Positions 1 to 10,377 are shown, numbered from the stretch's first letter. The stretch is DNA of 64,000 nucleotides from an uncultured Thalassolituus sp. (GCF_950066645.1 NZ_CATMFB010000001.1:62001-126000), one strand, 5' to 3'. Notes: generated by a model not told the origin, from the letters alone. A program made the numbers and translations.

Positions 1-1716
1 GTCCGGGAAGAAACTGATGCGCACCGTGCCGTTAAACGGCATTGAAATGACCAACGCAAACACCCCCACACCGATCAGCAGCACGGCGTAACGAAGACGA
101 ATCGCGTGCTCAATGGCTGGCGTGTAGACCTTCTCGTTAAAGCGGGCGAGCAGGCGGTCGGCACCGTTCTGCAGCGACTGCCAGCTACGGCTGAGCAGGT
201 TGCGCTTTTCTCCGTCACGGTGGGTTTTCAGGTGCGCCAGATGCGCAGGCAGAATCAGCTTGCTCTCGACCACCGAGAGCAACAGACAGATAGTGACGAC
301 CACAGCGAACTGGGCATACAGCTGACCCAGCATGCCGCTGGTCTGCGACAAAGCCGCAAAGGCGGCCACTGTAGTAAACACGCCGAATAAGGTCGGAATG
401 GCCACCGCCATGGTGCCGCGAATGGTGTTGCCCAGGGTATCGCCGTACTTCTCCCGTGTGGTGTATACGCTTTCACCAACGACCACCGCGTCATCGACGA
501 CAATCCCCAGGGCCATGATAAAACCGAACGTCGTAAATTCGTTCAGCGACAGGCCGGTAAAACCATCGCCCATAAAAAACAGAGTCCCGAAGAAAATAAA
601 CGGCAGGCCCATCGCCACCCAGAAAGCGACTTTCAGATTCAGGAACACCGCCAGCAACAGAAACACCAGCACAATCCCCATGACCGCATTTTCGCCCAGC
701 AGGCTTAACCGGCTGGTGATGTTTTCGCTGCTGTCGCTCCAGCTGGTCAGTGACACGCCGGCGGGCAACTTGCCATCGGCCTGCCATTCTTCAATCACTT
801 GATGCACCGCGGTGACGGTACGCACAACGTCATCGGTGCCCGTGCTGACCACCTTCAGGGCCAGGCTGTTTTCACCGTTAAAACGTGACAGGACCGGCGT
901 GGTGTCATCAAAAGTATCGCGGATATCCGCCACATCGCCGAGGCGGACCACCCCTTGCCCATTGGTACTGACCAGCGGAATCTGAGCAAACTGTGTGGCG
1001 TAATAGGCCTGTTGCGACGCCTGCACCTGCAGGTAAAGACGCTCGTGGCGCAGAATGGCGGTAGACGAAGTCGACGATGACTGGTTAATCGCATCCTGAA
1101 CGTCCGTCAGAGACAAACCGTAGGCCTGCAGTGCCGCATCTTTGATCTCAATCGCCATCACCGGGTCGACCCAACCCGAAAAACTGACACGACTGATATC
1201 ACTTTCCGCCAGCAGATCCGCCTTCAATTGACGACCCAGCTGTTGCAGCGTCTGGCGGTCAGCGTTGCCATAAAGCTGCAACGTAATGGCATCGGATTCC
1301 CGCTCGCCCTTTTCGACCACGGCTTTTTCAGCGGTAGAGGGCAAATTAGAAACGCTGTCGACTTTGTTTTTCACATCCGTCAGCAAGGCATCCAGATCGT
1401 AATCTGACTGGCGCTCGACTGTAATGGTCACGCCACTGCTGTTCGACGACGAGGTGATGGTCTTTATACCCGTCACACCCTCAAGCGCCTCTTCAATTTT
1501 GATCGCGACGCCTTCTTCACTCTGCTGCGCCGAGCCACTCAGATACGTCACCGAGACCGTAATCGTGTCCGGTTCAGACGCCGGAAACGCCTCTTTGCGC
1601 AACTGACCCGCTGTGAGCAGGCCAGCGACAATGACCATAATCATCAGCAGGTTGGCGGCAACCGGATTAGCGGTAAACCAGGGAATAATTCCGCGTGCCT
1701 GTGCTTCATTCGCCAT
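1..1716 (-). CDS. RND family efflux transporter permease, N-terminal part (truncated by window edge)
   Basis: Open minus-strand frame from CAT at 1714-1716 to position 1 (MANEAQARGIIPWFTANPVAANLLMIIMVIVAG...); typical AcrB/HAE1 N-terminal and TM segments; followed by adaptor and OMF genes. Confidence 0.9.
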   Translation of the reverse strand, partial: MANEAQARGIIPWFTANPVAANLLMIMVIVAGLLTAGQLRKEAFPASEPDTITVSVTYLSGSAQQSEEGVAIKIEEALEGVTGIKTITSSSNSSGVTITVERQSDYDLDALLTDVKNKVDSVSNLPSTAEKAVVEKGERESDAITLQLYGNADRQTLQQLGRQLKADLLAESDISRVSFSGWVDPVMAIEIKDAALQAYGLSLTDVQDAINQSSSTSSTAILRHERLYLQVQASQQAYYATQFAQIPLVSTNGQGVVRLGDVADIRDTFDDTTPVLSRFNGENSLALKVVSTGTDDVVRTVTAVHQVIEEWQADGKLPAGVSLTSWSDSSENITSRLSLLGENAVMGIVLVFLLLAVFLNLKVAFWVAMGLPFIFFGTLFFMGDGFTGLSLNEFTTFGFIMALGIVVDDAVVVGESVYTTREKYGDTLGNTIRGTMAVAIPTLFGVFTTVAAFAALSQTSGMLGQLYAQFAVVVTICLLLSVVESKLILPAHLAHLKTHRDGEKRNLLSRSWQSLQNGADRLLARFNEKVYTPAIEHAIRLRYAVLLIGVGVFALVISMPFNGTVRISFFPD

Positions 1717-2920
1717 CGCTATTCTCCTGCTGTGGATTCACGCTCATGCCGGCGCTGTAACTGCTCAGTGGCTGTACCAACACGTGAGCGCCATCAGTCT
1801 GATCACCCACTGGCGTGACGTAGATATGTTGGTTATCTGAAAATTTCACCTGAGCCGGCCAGGCAGCCAACAGGTTGTCGTCAGAGACTGTCCAGATTTC
1901 GCCGCGCTGGCTCAGCGCCGAGGCTGGCAACTGCCAGAGGCCGCTCATTTCCGCACCTTTGAGGCTGACGTTAACGAAAGTCCCCGGAAACAGCGGCGTC
2001 GCCTGAGTCAGTGGCTGATCCACCGAGACAATCAGAGAGCGCTGGCGGGTGCTGGTGTCGAGATGTTTGCCAGTGTGGCGGACATAGCCTGTCCACTGAG
2101 CTATATCCTTTAAACCATCGGTAGAGCCAGCAGAATCACTGGCAATCAGGCTCACCGGATAGTCGTCACCCAGCAGCTCGGCCTCAGCAGGCAAGGCGGC
2201 CCACTGACTGGCCGACAAGGGCACGGAGATATCGACCCGCTCTGCCCCAAGCAGACTGCCAAGCTCACCTCCGGCCTGAACATAGCTGCCCGGGGCGATG
2301 CTGCGACTGACAACAACAGCATCAAACGGCGCAACGATGGTGGCGCTTTCGAGGTCACGCTGCGCTGCTTCAAGCGCGAGGCGCGCACTGTCGACTTCGG
2401 CCTGCGCCGCCTTCAACTGAGGCTCGCGCAGCACCAGGGGTGACAGGGGGTCATTACTGATGCCAGAAATAGCCCACTCTTCCCGCGCCTGATCATAAGA
2501 CTGCTGCTCTTCGAGATAACTGACCTCCGTCGTCGCCAGTGCATTACGCGCTGATTCGACGTCCGCCTTCAGCTGGCTGTCATCCAGCTGAGCGAGGGCT
2601 GTCCCGGCCTTCACCCACTGCCCGGCATCAAACGCTGCGGCCACAGACTGAACCTGTCCGCTGACGCGGCTGCTGAGTGTCAGCTCATACTGGGCAGTCA
2701 CGCTGCCGGAGCCTGTGACTTCCGCACGATAGGTGGCGGGCGATACCGTCACGACCGCCACGGTTGGCGTTTTAGTCGCCTGAGGTGCCGGTGGCTGCTG
2801 CATGGATGCCTGATACGACGACATGCGCGCACTGTTGTAGACGAAGACACCCGCGACAAACACACCGGCGATAACGAGCGCGGCACCGCCGCTGAGTTTA
2901 CGATTCATAAGATGCTCCAA
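1706..2920 (-). CDS. RND efflux periplasmic adaptor (HlyD/MFP family)
   Basis: N-terminal TM anchor, coiled-coil hairpin and lipoyl-like segments; overlaps RND permease. Confidence 0.9.
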   Translation of the reverse strand: MEHLMNRKLSGGAALVIAGVFVAGVFVYNSARMSSYQASMQQPPAPQATKTPTVAVVTVSPATYRAEVTGSGSVTAQYELTLSSRVSGQVQSVAAAFDAGQWVKAGTALAQLDDSQLKADVESARNALATTEVSYLEEQQSYDQAREEWAISGISNDPLSPLVLREPQLKAAQAEVDSARLALEAAQRDLESATIVAPFDAVVVSRSIAPGSYVQAGGELGSLLGAERVDISVPLSASQWAALPAEAELLGDDYPVSLIASDSAGSTDGLKDIAQWTGYVRHTGKHLDTSTRQRSLIVSVDQPLTQATPLFPGTFVNVSLKGAEMSGLWQLPASALSQRGEIWTVSDDNLLAAWPAQVKFSDNQHIYVTPVGDQTDGAHVLVQPLSSYSAGMSVNPQQENSDGE

Positions 2921-4286
2921 GACCCAGCGCAGAGGCCAGGGTGATGCGATTGCTGAGGCGGGTAAAAATCAGAGTGTCGAGCTGCGATTCGAGGTCGTAG
3001 GTTTCCTGCTGTACGCTCAACAACTCAAGGATGGTGGCATTACCGGCACGGTACTTTTCCTGATAACGGCTCAGGGCCTGTTGCTGCTGCGCCAGCGCCT
3101 GACTCACATACTGCGAGCGTTCGGCTAACGCCTGTTCGTTGTCCAGGGCGGTGCGCACTTCTTCCACCGCGTTCAGCAGAGTTTCGCGATAGCTCTGGTA
3201 CTGAATGGCGGTTTCAAGTTCAGCACTTTTCGCCGCCGCTCTGAGCTTGCCCCCCTGAAACAAAGGCGCGGTCAGCTGACCAAGAACCGACCAGACGGGG
3301 TCCGTCAGCAAGGCTGCTGAGGGGGAATCGGCGACGTCCTGCAGGGCCGCCTGAAGATCAATACGGGGCAGCAGATCTTTGTAGGCCACACGGGCATTGC
3401 TTTCTGCGACGGCGATGCCGTGGTAGGCCGCCAGCAGATCCGGGCGGCGGGCCAGTGTCTGCTCAGGCAGTGTGATCGGAGCGGATGCCACCTGCGGGTA
3501 GTCAGCAGGCACCTGATAGTGTGTATCCGCCGTGTCGCCCGTGAGCGTGTTCAGCGTTAATTCCGACTGACGCACCGACTGCTGCAGCTCACGTACGGAT
3601 GCACGAGCACTTAGCGTCGAGCTGCGGGCACTGTCGAGATCGTCCAGCGCGCTCAAACCACGCTGATAACGTTGCACGATAAGGCGCTCAACCGTTTCGA
3701 GGCTTTGCAAGCGACGCTGCTCAATTTCGAGTGCGCGCTGATCAGCCACCAGACTCAACCAGGTGTTCATCACCTCGGCCGCCAACGCATCGCGGGCTGC
3801 CTGATACGTGGCCTGTTGTTGAAACAGCGTCTGCTCGGCGGCGTTAATGCCATCTTCGATCTGGGCCCAGAGATCCAGCTGCCAACTGAGCGTCAGCGAA
3901 CCTGTGTACTGGGTATCTTCGCCAGCATTTTTACTGGCGCTGAGCCCGGCTTCAGCGGTTGGGTAACGATCAGCACGGGTCTGACGCAGGCTAAGGTTAG
4001 TCTGCTCGAGCGCCAGCAAGGTCTGTTGCAGCCCCGGGTTATTCGCCAGCGCGCGCCGCACCAACGCATCGAGATCGGCGTTCTGAATGAGATCGGACAA
4101 CTGGTTGGGTGCTGTTTCGGGTGATTCTGAATAATCCGTCTGAACATTGGCCCAGTCCGGCACACCGGAAACCAGCTCATCCACACGACCGGCATATTCA
4201 CCGGACGGCTGTGACGAAGAAAACGTCGCGCACCCCGTCAGCGTCAGGCTGAGCACAAGTACGGACAATACAGATTGTTGATTCAT
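2898..4286 (-). CDS. Outer membrane efflux lipoprotein (NodT/OprM family)
   Basis: Lipobox LTGCATF; OEP repeats (ARRPDLLAAYHGIAVAESNARVAYKDLLPRIDL). Confidence 0.9.
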   Translation of the reverse strand: MNQQSVLSVLVLSLTLTGCATFSSSQPSGEYAGRVDELVSGVPDWANVQTDYSESPETAPNQLSDLIQNADLDALVRRALANNPGLQQTLLALEQTNLSLRQTRADRYPTAEAGLSASKNAGEDTQYTGSLTLSWQLDLWAQIEDGINAAEQTLFQQQATYQAARDALAAEVMNTWLSLVADQRALEIEQRRLQSLETVERLIVQRYQRGLSALDDLDSARSSTLSARASVRELQQSVRQSELTLNTLTGDTADTHYQVPADYPQVASAPITLPEQTLARRPDLLAAYHGIAVAESNARVAYKDLLPRIDLQAALQDVADSPSAALLTDPVWSVLGQLTAPLFQGGKLRAAAKSAELETAIQYQSYRETLLNAVEEVRTALDNEQALAERSQYVSQALAQQQQALSRYQEKYRAGNATILELLSVQQETYDLESQLDTLIFTRLSNRITLASALGLGASYES

Positions 4287-4346
4287 GGTCTGTCCCTCTG
4301 AGGGCAGGATTAAGCATTCAGAGGTCAGATTAACGGGAGGGGGGGT

Positions 4347-4379
4347 TAAGACCGGGTTAAGAGATTTAACCCAGTCTTA
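4347..4379. repeat. Inverted repeat TAAGACcGGGTTAA-gagat-TTAACCCaGTCTTA upstream of the efflux operon
   Basis: 14-nt arms with one mismatch and a 5-nt loop, no following U-tract; lies between the MCP stop and the OMF start. Confidence 0.6.
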
Positions 4380-4389
4380 GAGGGGTGGG

Positions 4390-5997
4390 TTATCCGTGGC
4401 GCGCCATTAGCTCAGTCAGGTGACGACTCAGGCTGTCGAGCGCGCCTGACACTTCGCTCAGACGGTCGGCATCCTGCAACGCAGCGCGACTCGCCTCGTT
4501 CAGGCCACTGATATTGCGCGACACATCATCCATGCGCACCAGCTGCTGACGGGTTTTTTCCGCCGTCCGCTCATTCATTTCCGACACCGACACCACAGCT
4601 TCGTGCACTTCACCCAGCGCTGCGCTGACGTTAGTCATGGCTTCCTGATTCCGATGCGTAAGCTCCTGGCTGCGACTGATCGCATCCACCGCCGACTGAG
4701 TGCCACCCTGGATATTCTGAATCATGGCCTGAATTTTCTGCGCTGATTCCTGTGTCATGTTGGCCAGACTGCGCACTTCATCCGCCACCACCGAGAATCC
4801 ACGACCATGCTCACCCGCACGCGCAGCTTCAATCGCTGCGTTCAGAGCCAGCAGATTCGTCTGCTCAGCAATGCCTGAAATAACCTGCAGCACCTCACCA
4901 ACTTTAACGCTGTCATCTTTCAGGCGGGAGATAGTCTCAACCACCATTTCCATCTGCTGAACCGAGTCATTCACTGCCGTGCTGGAGGCCTTCACATCGG
5001 CTCCGATGCCGGTGGTTTTCTCTGCGGCATCGCGGCTCTGCTCCAACAGTCCTGTGGTCTGCTCACCCACAGCGTTCAGTTCAGAAACGGTTTCGCTGAT
5101 GTGGTTGTTTACTTCATCGACTGTTTTCTTCTGCTGCTGCAGACCAGAACGGGTCTGAGCGGCAATACTGGTAAGGTTGTCAGCATTACTGCGCAGACTC
5201 TTCACCGCATCATCAATACTGTGCTCCAGTTCATCCCGCGCCTGTGCTGCATCGCGGAAGACGCGTAGCGCACGGGCCATTTCTCCGATTTCATCGTTCT
5301 TATCGGCATAGGGGACACGGGTGCCGCTATCACCGCCGGCCAGAGCCGACATCCGCGCGCTGAGACGACGTATCGGTTTGCTGATGGTCCAGGCAAGAAA
5401 GCCAGAAAAGCCCACCGCCGCAATCGCAAAAGCAATCGCCATAAGGGCGGTATTCCGCCCGGTCTCATCCATCTCCTGCTGAGTACTGGTCGCAAACACA
5501 CGGGCACCCGCCACCGTATCGGCCACCAGAGTATTAATCGCAGCTTCGAGCTGAGTGCCCCGGTCTGCCGTGGCGATGGCGGAAGGCAGAGCCGTCGAAT
5601 TACTGGCTGAGAGGCGAGACAGCATCTGTTGTTTCCAGCCCTCTGCCAGCGTTCTGGCTTCTGCAGCGGTCGCTGCGAGTTGTGGCTGCCCGGACGACAG
5701 AGACTCCACCAGAGCAAGACGCTCAGAGAACGTCCGGTAGAGGCGCTTGAACTCCTGATCGACCTCCGAGCTGTTCAGCGGTTGTATCATCGCCAGCACA
5801 CCCGAGGTGTAGTCCCGCACATCGCGGAAAGCATCCCAGGCAGCCCGACTCTGGTCTACCGCCTGAATCGTACGTTCACTTTGCTGCAACATCTCGCTGC
5901 TGCGCTCGGTAAAGCCTGAGAAGAAGCCCCACAACGCAAGGTTATAAAACAGAATCAGTCCACCAAAACTGACCAGCAGGCGCGTAATAATATTCAT
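4390..5997 (-). CDS. Methyl-accepting chemotaxis protein
   Basis: TM-HAMP ([25 protein letters not shown]) and MCP hairpin [35 protein letters not shown]. Confidence 0.95.
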   Translation of the reverse strand: MNIITRLLVSFGGLILFYNLALWGFFSGFTERSSEMLQQSERTIQAVDQSRAAWDAFRDVRDYTSGVLAMIQPLNSSEVDQEFKRLYRTFSERLALVESLSSGQPQLAATAAEARTLAEGWKQQMLSRLSASNSTALPSAIATADRGTQLEAAINTLVADTVAGARVFATSTQQEMDETGRNTALMAIAFAIAAVGFSGFLAWTISKPIRRLSARMSALAGGDSGTRVPYADKNDEIGEMARALRVFRDAAQARDELEHSIDDAVKSLRSNADNLTSIAAQTRSGLQQQKKTVDEVNNHISETVSELNAVGEQTTGLLEQSRDAAEKTTGIGADVKASSTAVNDSVQQMEMVVETISRLKDDSVKVGEVLQVISGIAEQTNLLALNAAIEAARAGEHGRGFSVVADEVRSLANMTQESAQKIQAMIQNIQGGTQSAVDAISRSQELTHRNQEAMTNVSAALGEVHEAVVSVSEMNERTAEKTRQQLVRMDDVSRNISGLNEASRAALQDADRLSEVSGALDSLSRHLTELMARHG

Positions 5998-6012
5998 CCT
6001 GATCTCCTTGAA

Positions 6013-7002
6013 TTACAGCGGCAGCGCTGGCAATGACATTGGCTGATCTTCGCCCTGAAGCGTTCCCAGAAATGCCTTCAGGTCTTTCATATCCTGCGGT
6101 GTCATCGGCACGGGTTTCATATCGGGAGAGCGCGAAGGGCGTGGCACCCCGCCCGACAGATAGTGCACCAACACTGCATCGAGATTAGGCAGAGAGCCAT
6201 TGTGCATGTAAGGGGCACGCTGCGTGATATTGCGCAACCCCGGGGTTTTGAAAGCATGACGGTTAAGCTCGTCTGAAGGATCAAACGCGTAACGCCCCAG
6301 ATCTTCCGTGGGCATGCCAATGTCGTGGAACTTGTTGTCGGTGAAATTCCAGCCGGTATGACACGCAGAGCAGCCCGCCTGACCGTTGAACAGCTCGAAT
6401 CCTCGTTTGGCAGACTCCGGAATCGCCTCTTCATCACCTTCGATCCAGCGATCGAACGGTGCCTGACCTGACACAATCGTGCGCTCGAAGGTCGCGATCG
6501 CCCGGGCAATGTTCTCTGGCGTAATCTCGCCACCGAAAACCTGATCAAAATACGGCTGATAACCCGCGATGCCTTTCACCCGCGCAATCAGCACATTCAG
6601 CGGCATATTCATTTCAACATCCGCCTGAATCGGCCCCAGTGCCTGCTCCTCCAGCGAGGCCGCGCGGCCATCCCAGAAGTACTTGTTGCCCCAGGCAAGA
6701 TTCAGAACCGTTGGGTTATGGCGGCCCAACTGAGTATTCAGTGCCCCAACAGCAAGCGGCATCGCCTGCTCCCAGCCAAACGACGGGTTGTGACAGGTCG
6801 CGCAACTGATGTTCTGGTTAATGCTCAGGCGTGGATCGAAAAACAGCATCTTACCCAGAGCCGCCTTTTCCGCCTGATACGGGTTATCCGCCGGAAATGG
6901 AATCGTATCCGGACGCTTATACTTGGCTTTTAACTCGTCAGAGCCAGCCGCTGACATATTCGCAACCACCGCCAGAATGACGGCTACCAACCAATGTTTC
7001 AT
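6013..7002 (-). CDS. Di-heme cytochrome c peroxidase / MauG family
   Basis: Signal peptide; two CxxCH motifs (CATCH, CSACH); CCP-like sequence (KAALGKMLFFDPRLS). Confidence 0.92.
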   Translation of the reverse strand: MKHWLVAVILAVVANMSAAGSDELKAKYKRPDTIPFPADNPYQAEKAALGKMLFFDPRLSINQNISCATCHNPSFGWEQAMPLAVGALNTQLGRHNPTVLNLAWGNKYFWDGRAASLEEQALGPIQADVEMNMPLNVLIARVKGIAGYQPYFDQVFGGEITPENIARAIATFERTIVSGQAPFDRWIEGDEEAIPESAKRGFELFNGQAGCSACHTGWNFTDNKFHDIGMPTEDLGRYAFDPSDELNRHAFKTPGLRNITQRAPYMHNGSLPNLDAVLVHYLSGGVPRPSRSPDMKPVPMTPQDMKDLKAFLGTLQGEDQPMSLPALPL

Positions 7003-7206
7003 ATGCTTCTGCCTGATGCGTAGATGGGCACAGTTACATTCAGACTAGAAACGACCTGCAGACTCGTCAAAAGGGTCTGCAATGACTTTACTGGCATTGG
7101 CGCAGAAGGCCCGAGAGGCGTACAAAATGAAACAGGTGTGGCTGAACCTGCACTGGTGCTGAGTTTCCAAACGGCCTACCTTAGCCAATACAACAGGAGT
7201 AAAAAC

Positions 7207-7647
7207 ATGAGTGCCACATTAAGCATCGGGGAACTGTCGAAGCGCAGCGGGCTGGCTGCCTCAAAGATCCGCTTTTATGAAAGCATTGGGTTACTGCGCA
7301 TGGTTAAGCGTAAAGCCAATGGCTATCGGGAATACCCGCCTGAAGCCGCCATTGCACTCAGCCTGATTACAACCGCTCAGAAAGCCGGATTCAGCCTCGA
7401 TGAATTGAAAGGACTGATGCCGGCAGATCTTGATCACTGGGATCACGATGCGCTGGTTGAATCACTGGAAACAAAACTCAAAGAAGTTGAAACCCTGATC
7501 GCCAGCCTGGAAGTGAGTCGTGCGGAGCTGAAAAAAGTATTAGGTCAACTGAATGCCCGCCCGGATGACATTACCTGCACCGACAATGCCCGCCGTATGA
7601 TTAACGAACATATGAGTCAGGCAACAAATACTCAGATCGTTAAATAA
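7207..7647 (+). CDS. MerR family transcriptional regulator
   Basis: MSATLSIGELSKRSGLAASKIRFYESIGLL winged-helix motif; start placed at ATG 7207 rather than the longer ORF start at 7024. Confidence 0.9.
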   Translation: MSATLSIGELSKRSGLAASKIRFYESIGLLRMVKRKANGYREYPPEAAIALSLITTAQKAGFSLDELKGLMPADLDHWDHDALVESLETKLKEVETLIASLEVSRAELKKVLGQLNARPDDITCTDNARRMINEHMSQATNTQIVK

Positions 7648-8323
7648 CAGCCAATACCGCTCTGGCCGTGGCCGACGCAGACCCCGGATTCTGCCCCGTG
7701 ACCAGACGGCCATCCGTCACCACATTCGAGGCAAACGGCAGCCAGGTTTTCTGGTAATCCGCACCACGGTCTTTCATTTCCTGCTCGCAGTTGTACGGCA
7801 CTTTCTTTGCGACGCCGGCTAACACTTCTTCGGTCCAGGAAAAGCCGGTCAGTGAGCGCCCGCTTACGACAAGCCCCCCTTCAGAATCAGGAATATTCAG
7901 CAGGCCACAGTAGCCATGGCAGACTGACGAGACCACTCCACCGTGACCCCAGATACCGCTGGCGAGCTGCTGCAGGCCAACATGATCAGGGAAATCGTAC
8001 ATCACCGCATGACCGCCGGTGTAGAACACCGCATCAAAGTCGGCAGCGTTCAGATCTTCCGGACAGGGCGTATTCTCCAGCAGGCTCATCTTCGCCGGGT
8101 CGTTCAGCCAACGCTTAGCAGACGCATCCAGCGCCGGCCACTTTAACGAGCGTGGCTCCAGCGGCACCTTGCCGCCTTCCGGGCTGACCAGAGTCTGCTG
8201 ATAGCCAGCCGCCTCGAACACATCCCAGGCGTGTGTCAACTCAGACAACCACAGACCGGTCGGATGATCAGTACCCAGATAACGGTCTACATTAGTAACT
8301 ACATGAAGAATGCGCTTTGTCAT
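7640..8323 (-). CDS. DJ-1/PfpI family protein (type 1 glutamine amidotransferase-like), cytosolic
   Basis: Nucleophile elbow SSVCHGYCGLL, FYTGGHAVMYDF; start at M (TKRILHVVTN) 8323, downstream of the predicted MerR promoter. Confidence 0.88.
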   Translation of the reverse strand: MTKRILHVVTNVDRYLGTDHPTGLWLSELTHAWDVFEAAGYQQTLVSPEGGKVPLEPRSLKWPALDASAKRWLNDPAKMSLLENTPCPEDLNAADFDAVFYTGGHAVMYDFPDHVGLQQLASGIWGHGGVVSSVCHGYCGLLNIPDSEGGLVVSGRSLTGFSWTEEVLAGVAKKVPYNCEQEMKDRGADYQKTWLPFASNVVTDGRLVTGQNPGSASATARAVLAVI

Positions 8324-8367
8324 AATTCTCCTGTGTGGGCTCCGGCTCTGTCTGTGGATTACAAGGC

Positions 8368-8398
8368 ACTGTAAGTCTGAAGTAAGGTTTAAGGTCAA
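8368..8398 (-). promoter_or_regulatory. MerR-type promoter/operator P1 (TTGACC-N19-TACAGT)
   Basis: Minus strand TTGACCTTAAACCTTACTTCAGACTTACAGT; 19-bp spacer; shared sequence with four other sites. Confidence 0.7.
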
Positions 8399-8413
8399 CC
8401 CCGATTGCCAAGC

Positions 8414-8444
8414 TTGACCTTAAAGTAATCTTCAACGTTAAAGT
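8414..8444 (+). promoter_or_regulatory. MerR-type promoter/operator P2 (TTGACC-N19-TAAAGT)
   Basis: TTGACCTTAAAGTAATCTTCAACGTTAAAGT; 19-bp spacer; divergent to P1. Confidence 0.75.
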
Positions 8445-8492
8445 GCCCGTCATCGGAATAACCATAGCAATAATTCAAAAGAGGCAGCGACC

Positions 8493-9422
8493 ATGCAGAC
8501 CATACTCGGAGCCAACGGCCAGATAGGACGCGAACTCGCCCGCGAGCTGAAGCAGAACTTCACCAGTGACATCCGCCTCGTCAGCCGTAATCCACAGAAG
8601 ATTAACGACACCGACACTCTGATGAGCGCCAACCTGCTGGATGCTGATCAGACGCGGGATGCCGTCGCCGGGTCTGACATCGTCTACCTGACGGCAGGCC
8701 TGCCGATGGATACCGAGCGCTGGATTCGCGAATGGCCACCGATCATGAAAAACGTGATTGATGCCTGCGCCTTCCATAAGGTGAAACTGGTGTACTTCGA
8801 TAACACCTACATGTATCCGCAGACCGACACACCGCAGACCGAAGACACACCGTTTAAACCACATGGCGACAAAGGCCGCATCCGCGGCGCCATTACCGGA
8901 CAACTGTTAGAGGCGATGAGTGCGGGGCGTGTAGAAGCCTTGATCTGCCGCGCGCCTGAGTTTTACGGCCCGGGCCAGACCCAGAGCATCATAAATGGTC
9001 TGGTGCTGGATGCATTGGTCGCAGGCAAAAAACCGAAAGTCTTCCTTCGTGATGATACTAAGCGCACTCTGATATATACGCCGGATGCATCTCGCGCTAT
9101 GGCACTGCTCGGCAATACACCAGATGCTTATGGCCAGACCTGGCACCTGCCATGCGACGACAATCGCCCGACCTACAAAGAATTCATCAGACTCGCCGCC
9201 GATGCTTACCGGCGCCCATACGAATACACAGTTCTGAAACCCTGGCTGCTGTGGATCGCCGCGAAGTTTAATCCTCAGCGGCGTGACGCCAGCGAGTTGC
9301 TGCCGCGCTATAAACAAGACAATATCTTCGTATCGGATAAATTTAAGAAACGTTTTCCTGACTTTAAAGTCACCACCTTCAGTGAAGGGCTGAAAGCCAC
9401 CGCGGCAGAGCAGAAACACTGA
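8493..9422 (+). CDS. NAD(P)-dependent epimerase/dehydratase-like (SDR/NmrA) protein
   Basis: N-terminal MQTILGANGQIGRELARELKQ Rossmann glycine motif. Confidence 0.85.
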   Translation: MQTILGANGQIGRELARELKQNFTSDIRLVSRNPQKINDTDTLMSANLLDADQTRDAVAGSDIVYLTAGLPMDTERWIREWPPIMKNVIDACAFHKVKLVYFDNTYMYPQTDTPQTEDTPFKPHGDKGRIRGAITGQLLEAMSAGRVEALICRAPEFYGPGQTQSIINGLVLDALVAGKKPKVFLRDDTKRTLIYTPDASRAMALLGNTPDAYGQTWHLPCDDNRPTYKEFIRLAADAYRRPYEYTVLKPWLLWIAAKFNPQRRDASELLPRYKQDNIFVSDKFKKRFPDFKVTTFSEGLKATAAEQKH

Positions 9423-9438
9423 CACCCCCCTGTAACGC

Positions 9439-9469
9439 TTGACCTTCAACCGTACTTCAAGGTGAGCAT
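9439..9469 (+). promoter_or_regulatory. MerR-type promoter/operator P3 (TTGACC-N19-GAGCAT)
   Basis: TTGACCTTCAACCGTACTTCAAGGTGAGCAT; good dyad ACCTTcaAc..gT.cTTcAAGGT, weak -10. Confidence 0.65.
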
Positions 9470-9501
9470 AGAGCCTCAGTTCAGACACAACCGAGGCTCT
9501 T

Positions 9502-10290
9502 ATGCATAACCCGCTCAAATCGCTGGCACTTGCAGCCACACTAACGATCACTGCCTGCGCATCCGTAACTCCCCTAGCCACTCATCCCGACACTGAAGAC
9601 CGCACAATTCTCGTCGTCATGACCAACCACTCAGAGTACCCAACACGGGATGACTCAACCGGCCTATGGCTGACCGAGCTGACCCATTTCACGGATACTG
9701 TTGAAGCGGCGGGTTTTCGTACCGAATTCGTCAGCCCGAAAGGCGGCTCAGTGCCACTCGATGAGCGCAGCCTCAGTTGGATGTACATGGACGATCGCGC
9801 AGAAACCCTGCTCAAAGATGACGGCTTTAGCCAGAAACTTAACAACACCCGTGCGGCCGCAGAGGTGAATCCTGAAGATTACGCCGCGATCTATTTCACC
9901 GGAGGTCATGGCGTTATGTGGGATTTCCGTGGAGATGAATCACTCAACGCACTGACCAGCGCAATTTATCAACAGGGCGGTGTCGTATCGGCCGTATGCC
10001 ACGGGGTTGCTGCCCTGGTCGATCCGGTGGATGAACAGGGTGAGCCACTGATCCAAGGCCGGAAAATCACCGGGTTTTCGAATCGCGAAGAATTCCTTTC
10101 TGGCTTAAAAAATGAAGTGCCCTTTTTTCTTGAAGACGAACTGGTGAAGCAGGGCGCTGACTATCAGAAAGCCTTTATTCCATTCCGCTCGTACGCCATC
10201 ACGGATGGTCGTATCGTCACGGGTCAAAACCCATCTTCTGCACACGCGGTTGCCGTACAGGTCATTGACGCATTAAATAGAAAACAGTGA
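9502..10290 (+). CDS. DJ-1/PfpI family lipoprotein
   Basis: Lipobox LTITACAS; DJ-1 core (FTGGHGVMWDF, SAVCHGVAALV); paralog of 7640-8323. Confidence 0.85.
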   Translation: MHNPLKSLALAATLTITACASVTPLATHPDTEDRTILVVMTNHSEYPTRDDSTGLWLTELTHFTDTVEAAGFRTEFVSPKGGSVPLDERSLSWMYMDDRAETLLKDDGFSQKLNNTRAAAEVNPEDYAAIYFTGGHGVMWDFRGDESLNALTSAIYQQGGVVSAVCHGVAALVDPVDEQGEPLIQGRKITGFSNREEFLSGLKNEVPFFLEDELVKQGADYQKAFIPFRSYAITDGRIVTGQNPSSAHAVAVQVIDALNRKQ

Positions 10291-10322
10291 ATAAACAACA
10301 CTGAATAAAAAGCAGAAAATAA

Positions 10323-10363
10323 AAAACCGGGACTCTAATCACATGATAGAGTCCCGGTTTTAT
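10323..10363. terminator. Bidirectional intrinsic terminator
   Basis: AAAACCGGGACTCTA-atcacatga-TAGAGTCCCGGTTTTatt between convergent genes. Confidence 0.85.
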
Positions 10364-10377
10364 TGTTACGCGGCTAT

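Noticed and set aside
6013-7002. Inclusion of the cytochrome c peroxidase gene in the MerR regulon
   Set aside because: No TTGACC-N19 element was seen in the 7003-7206 intergenic region.
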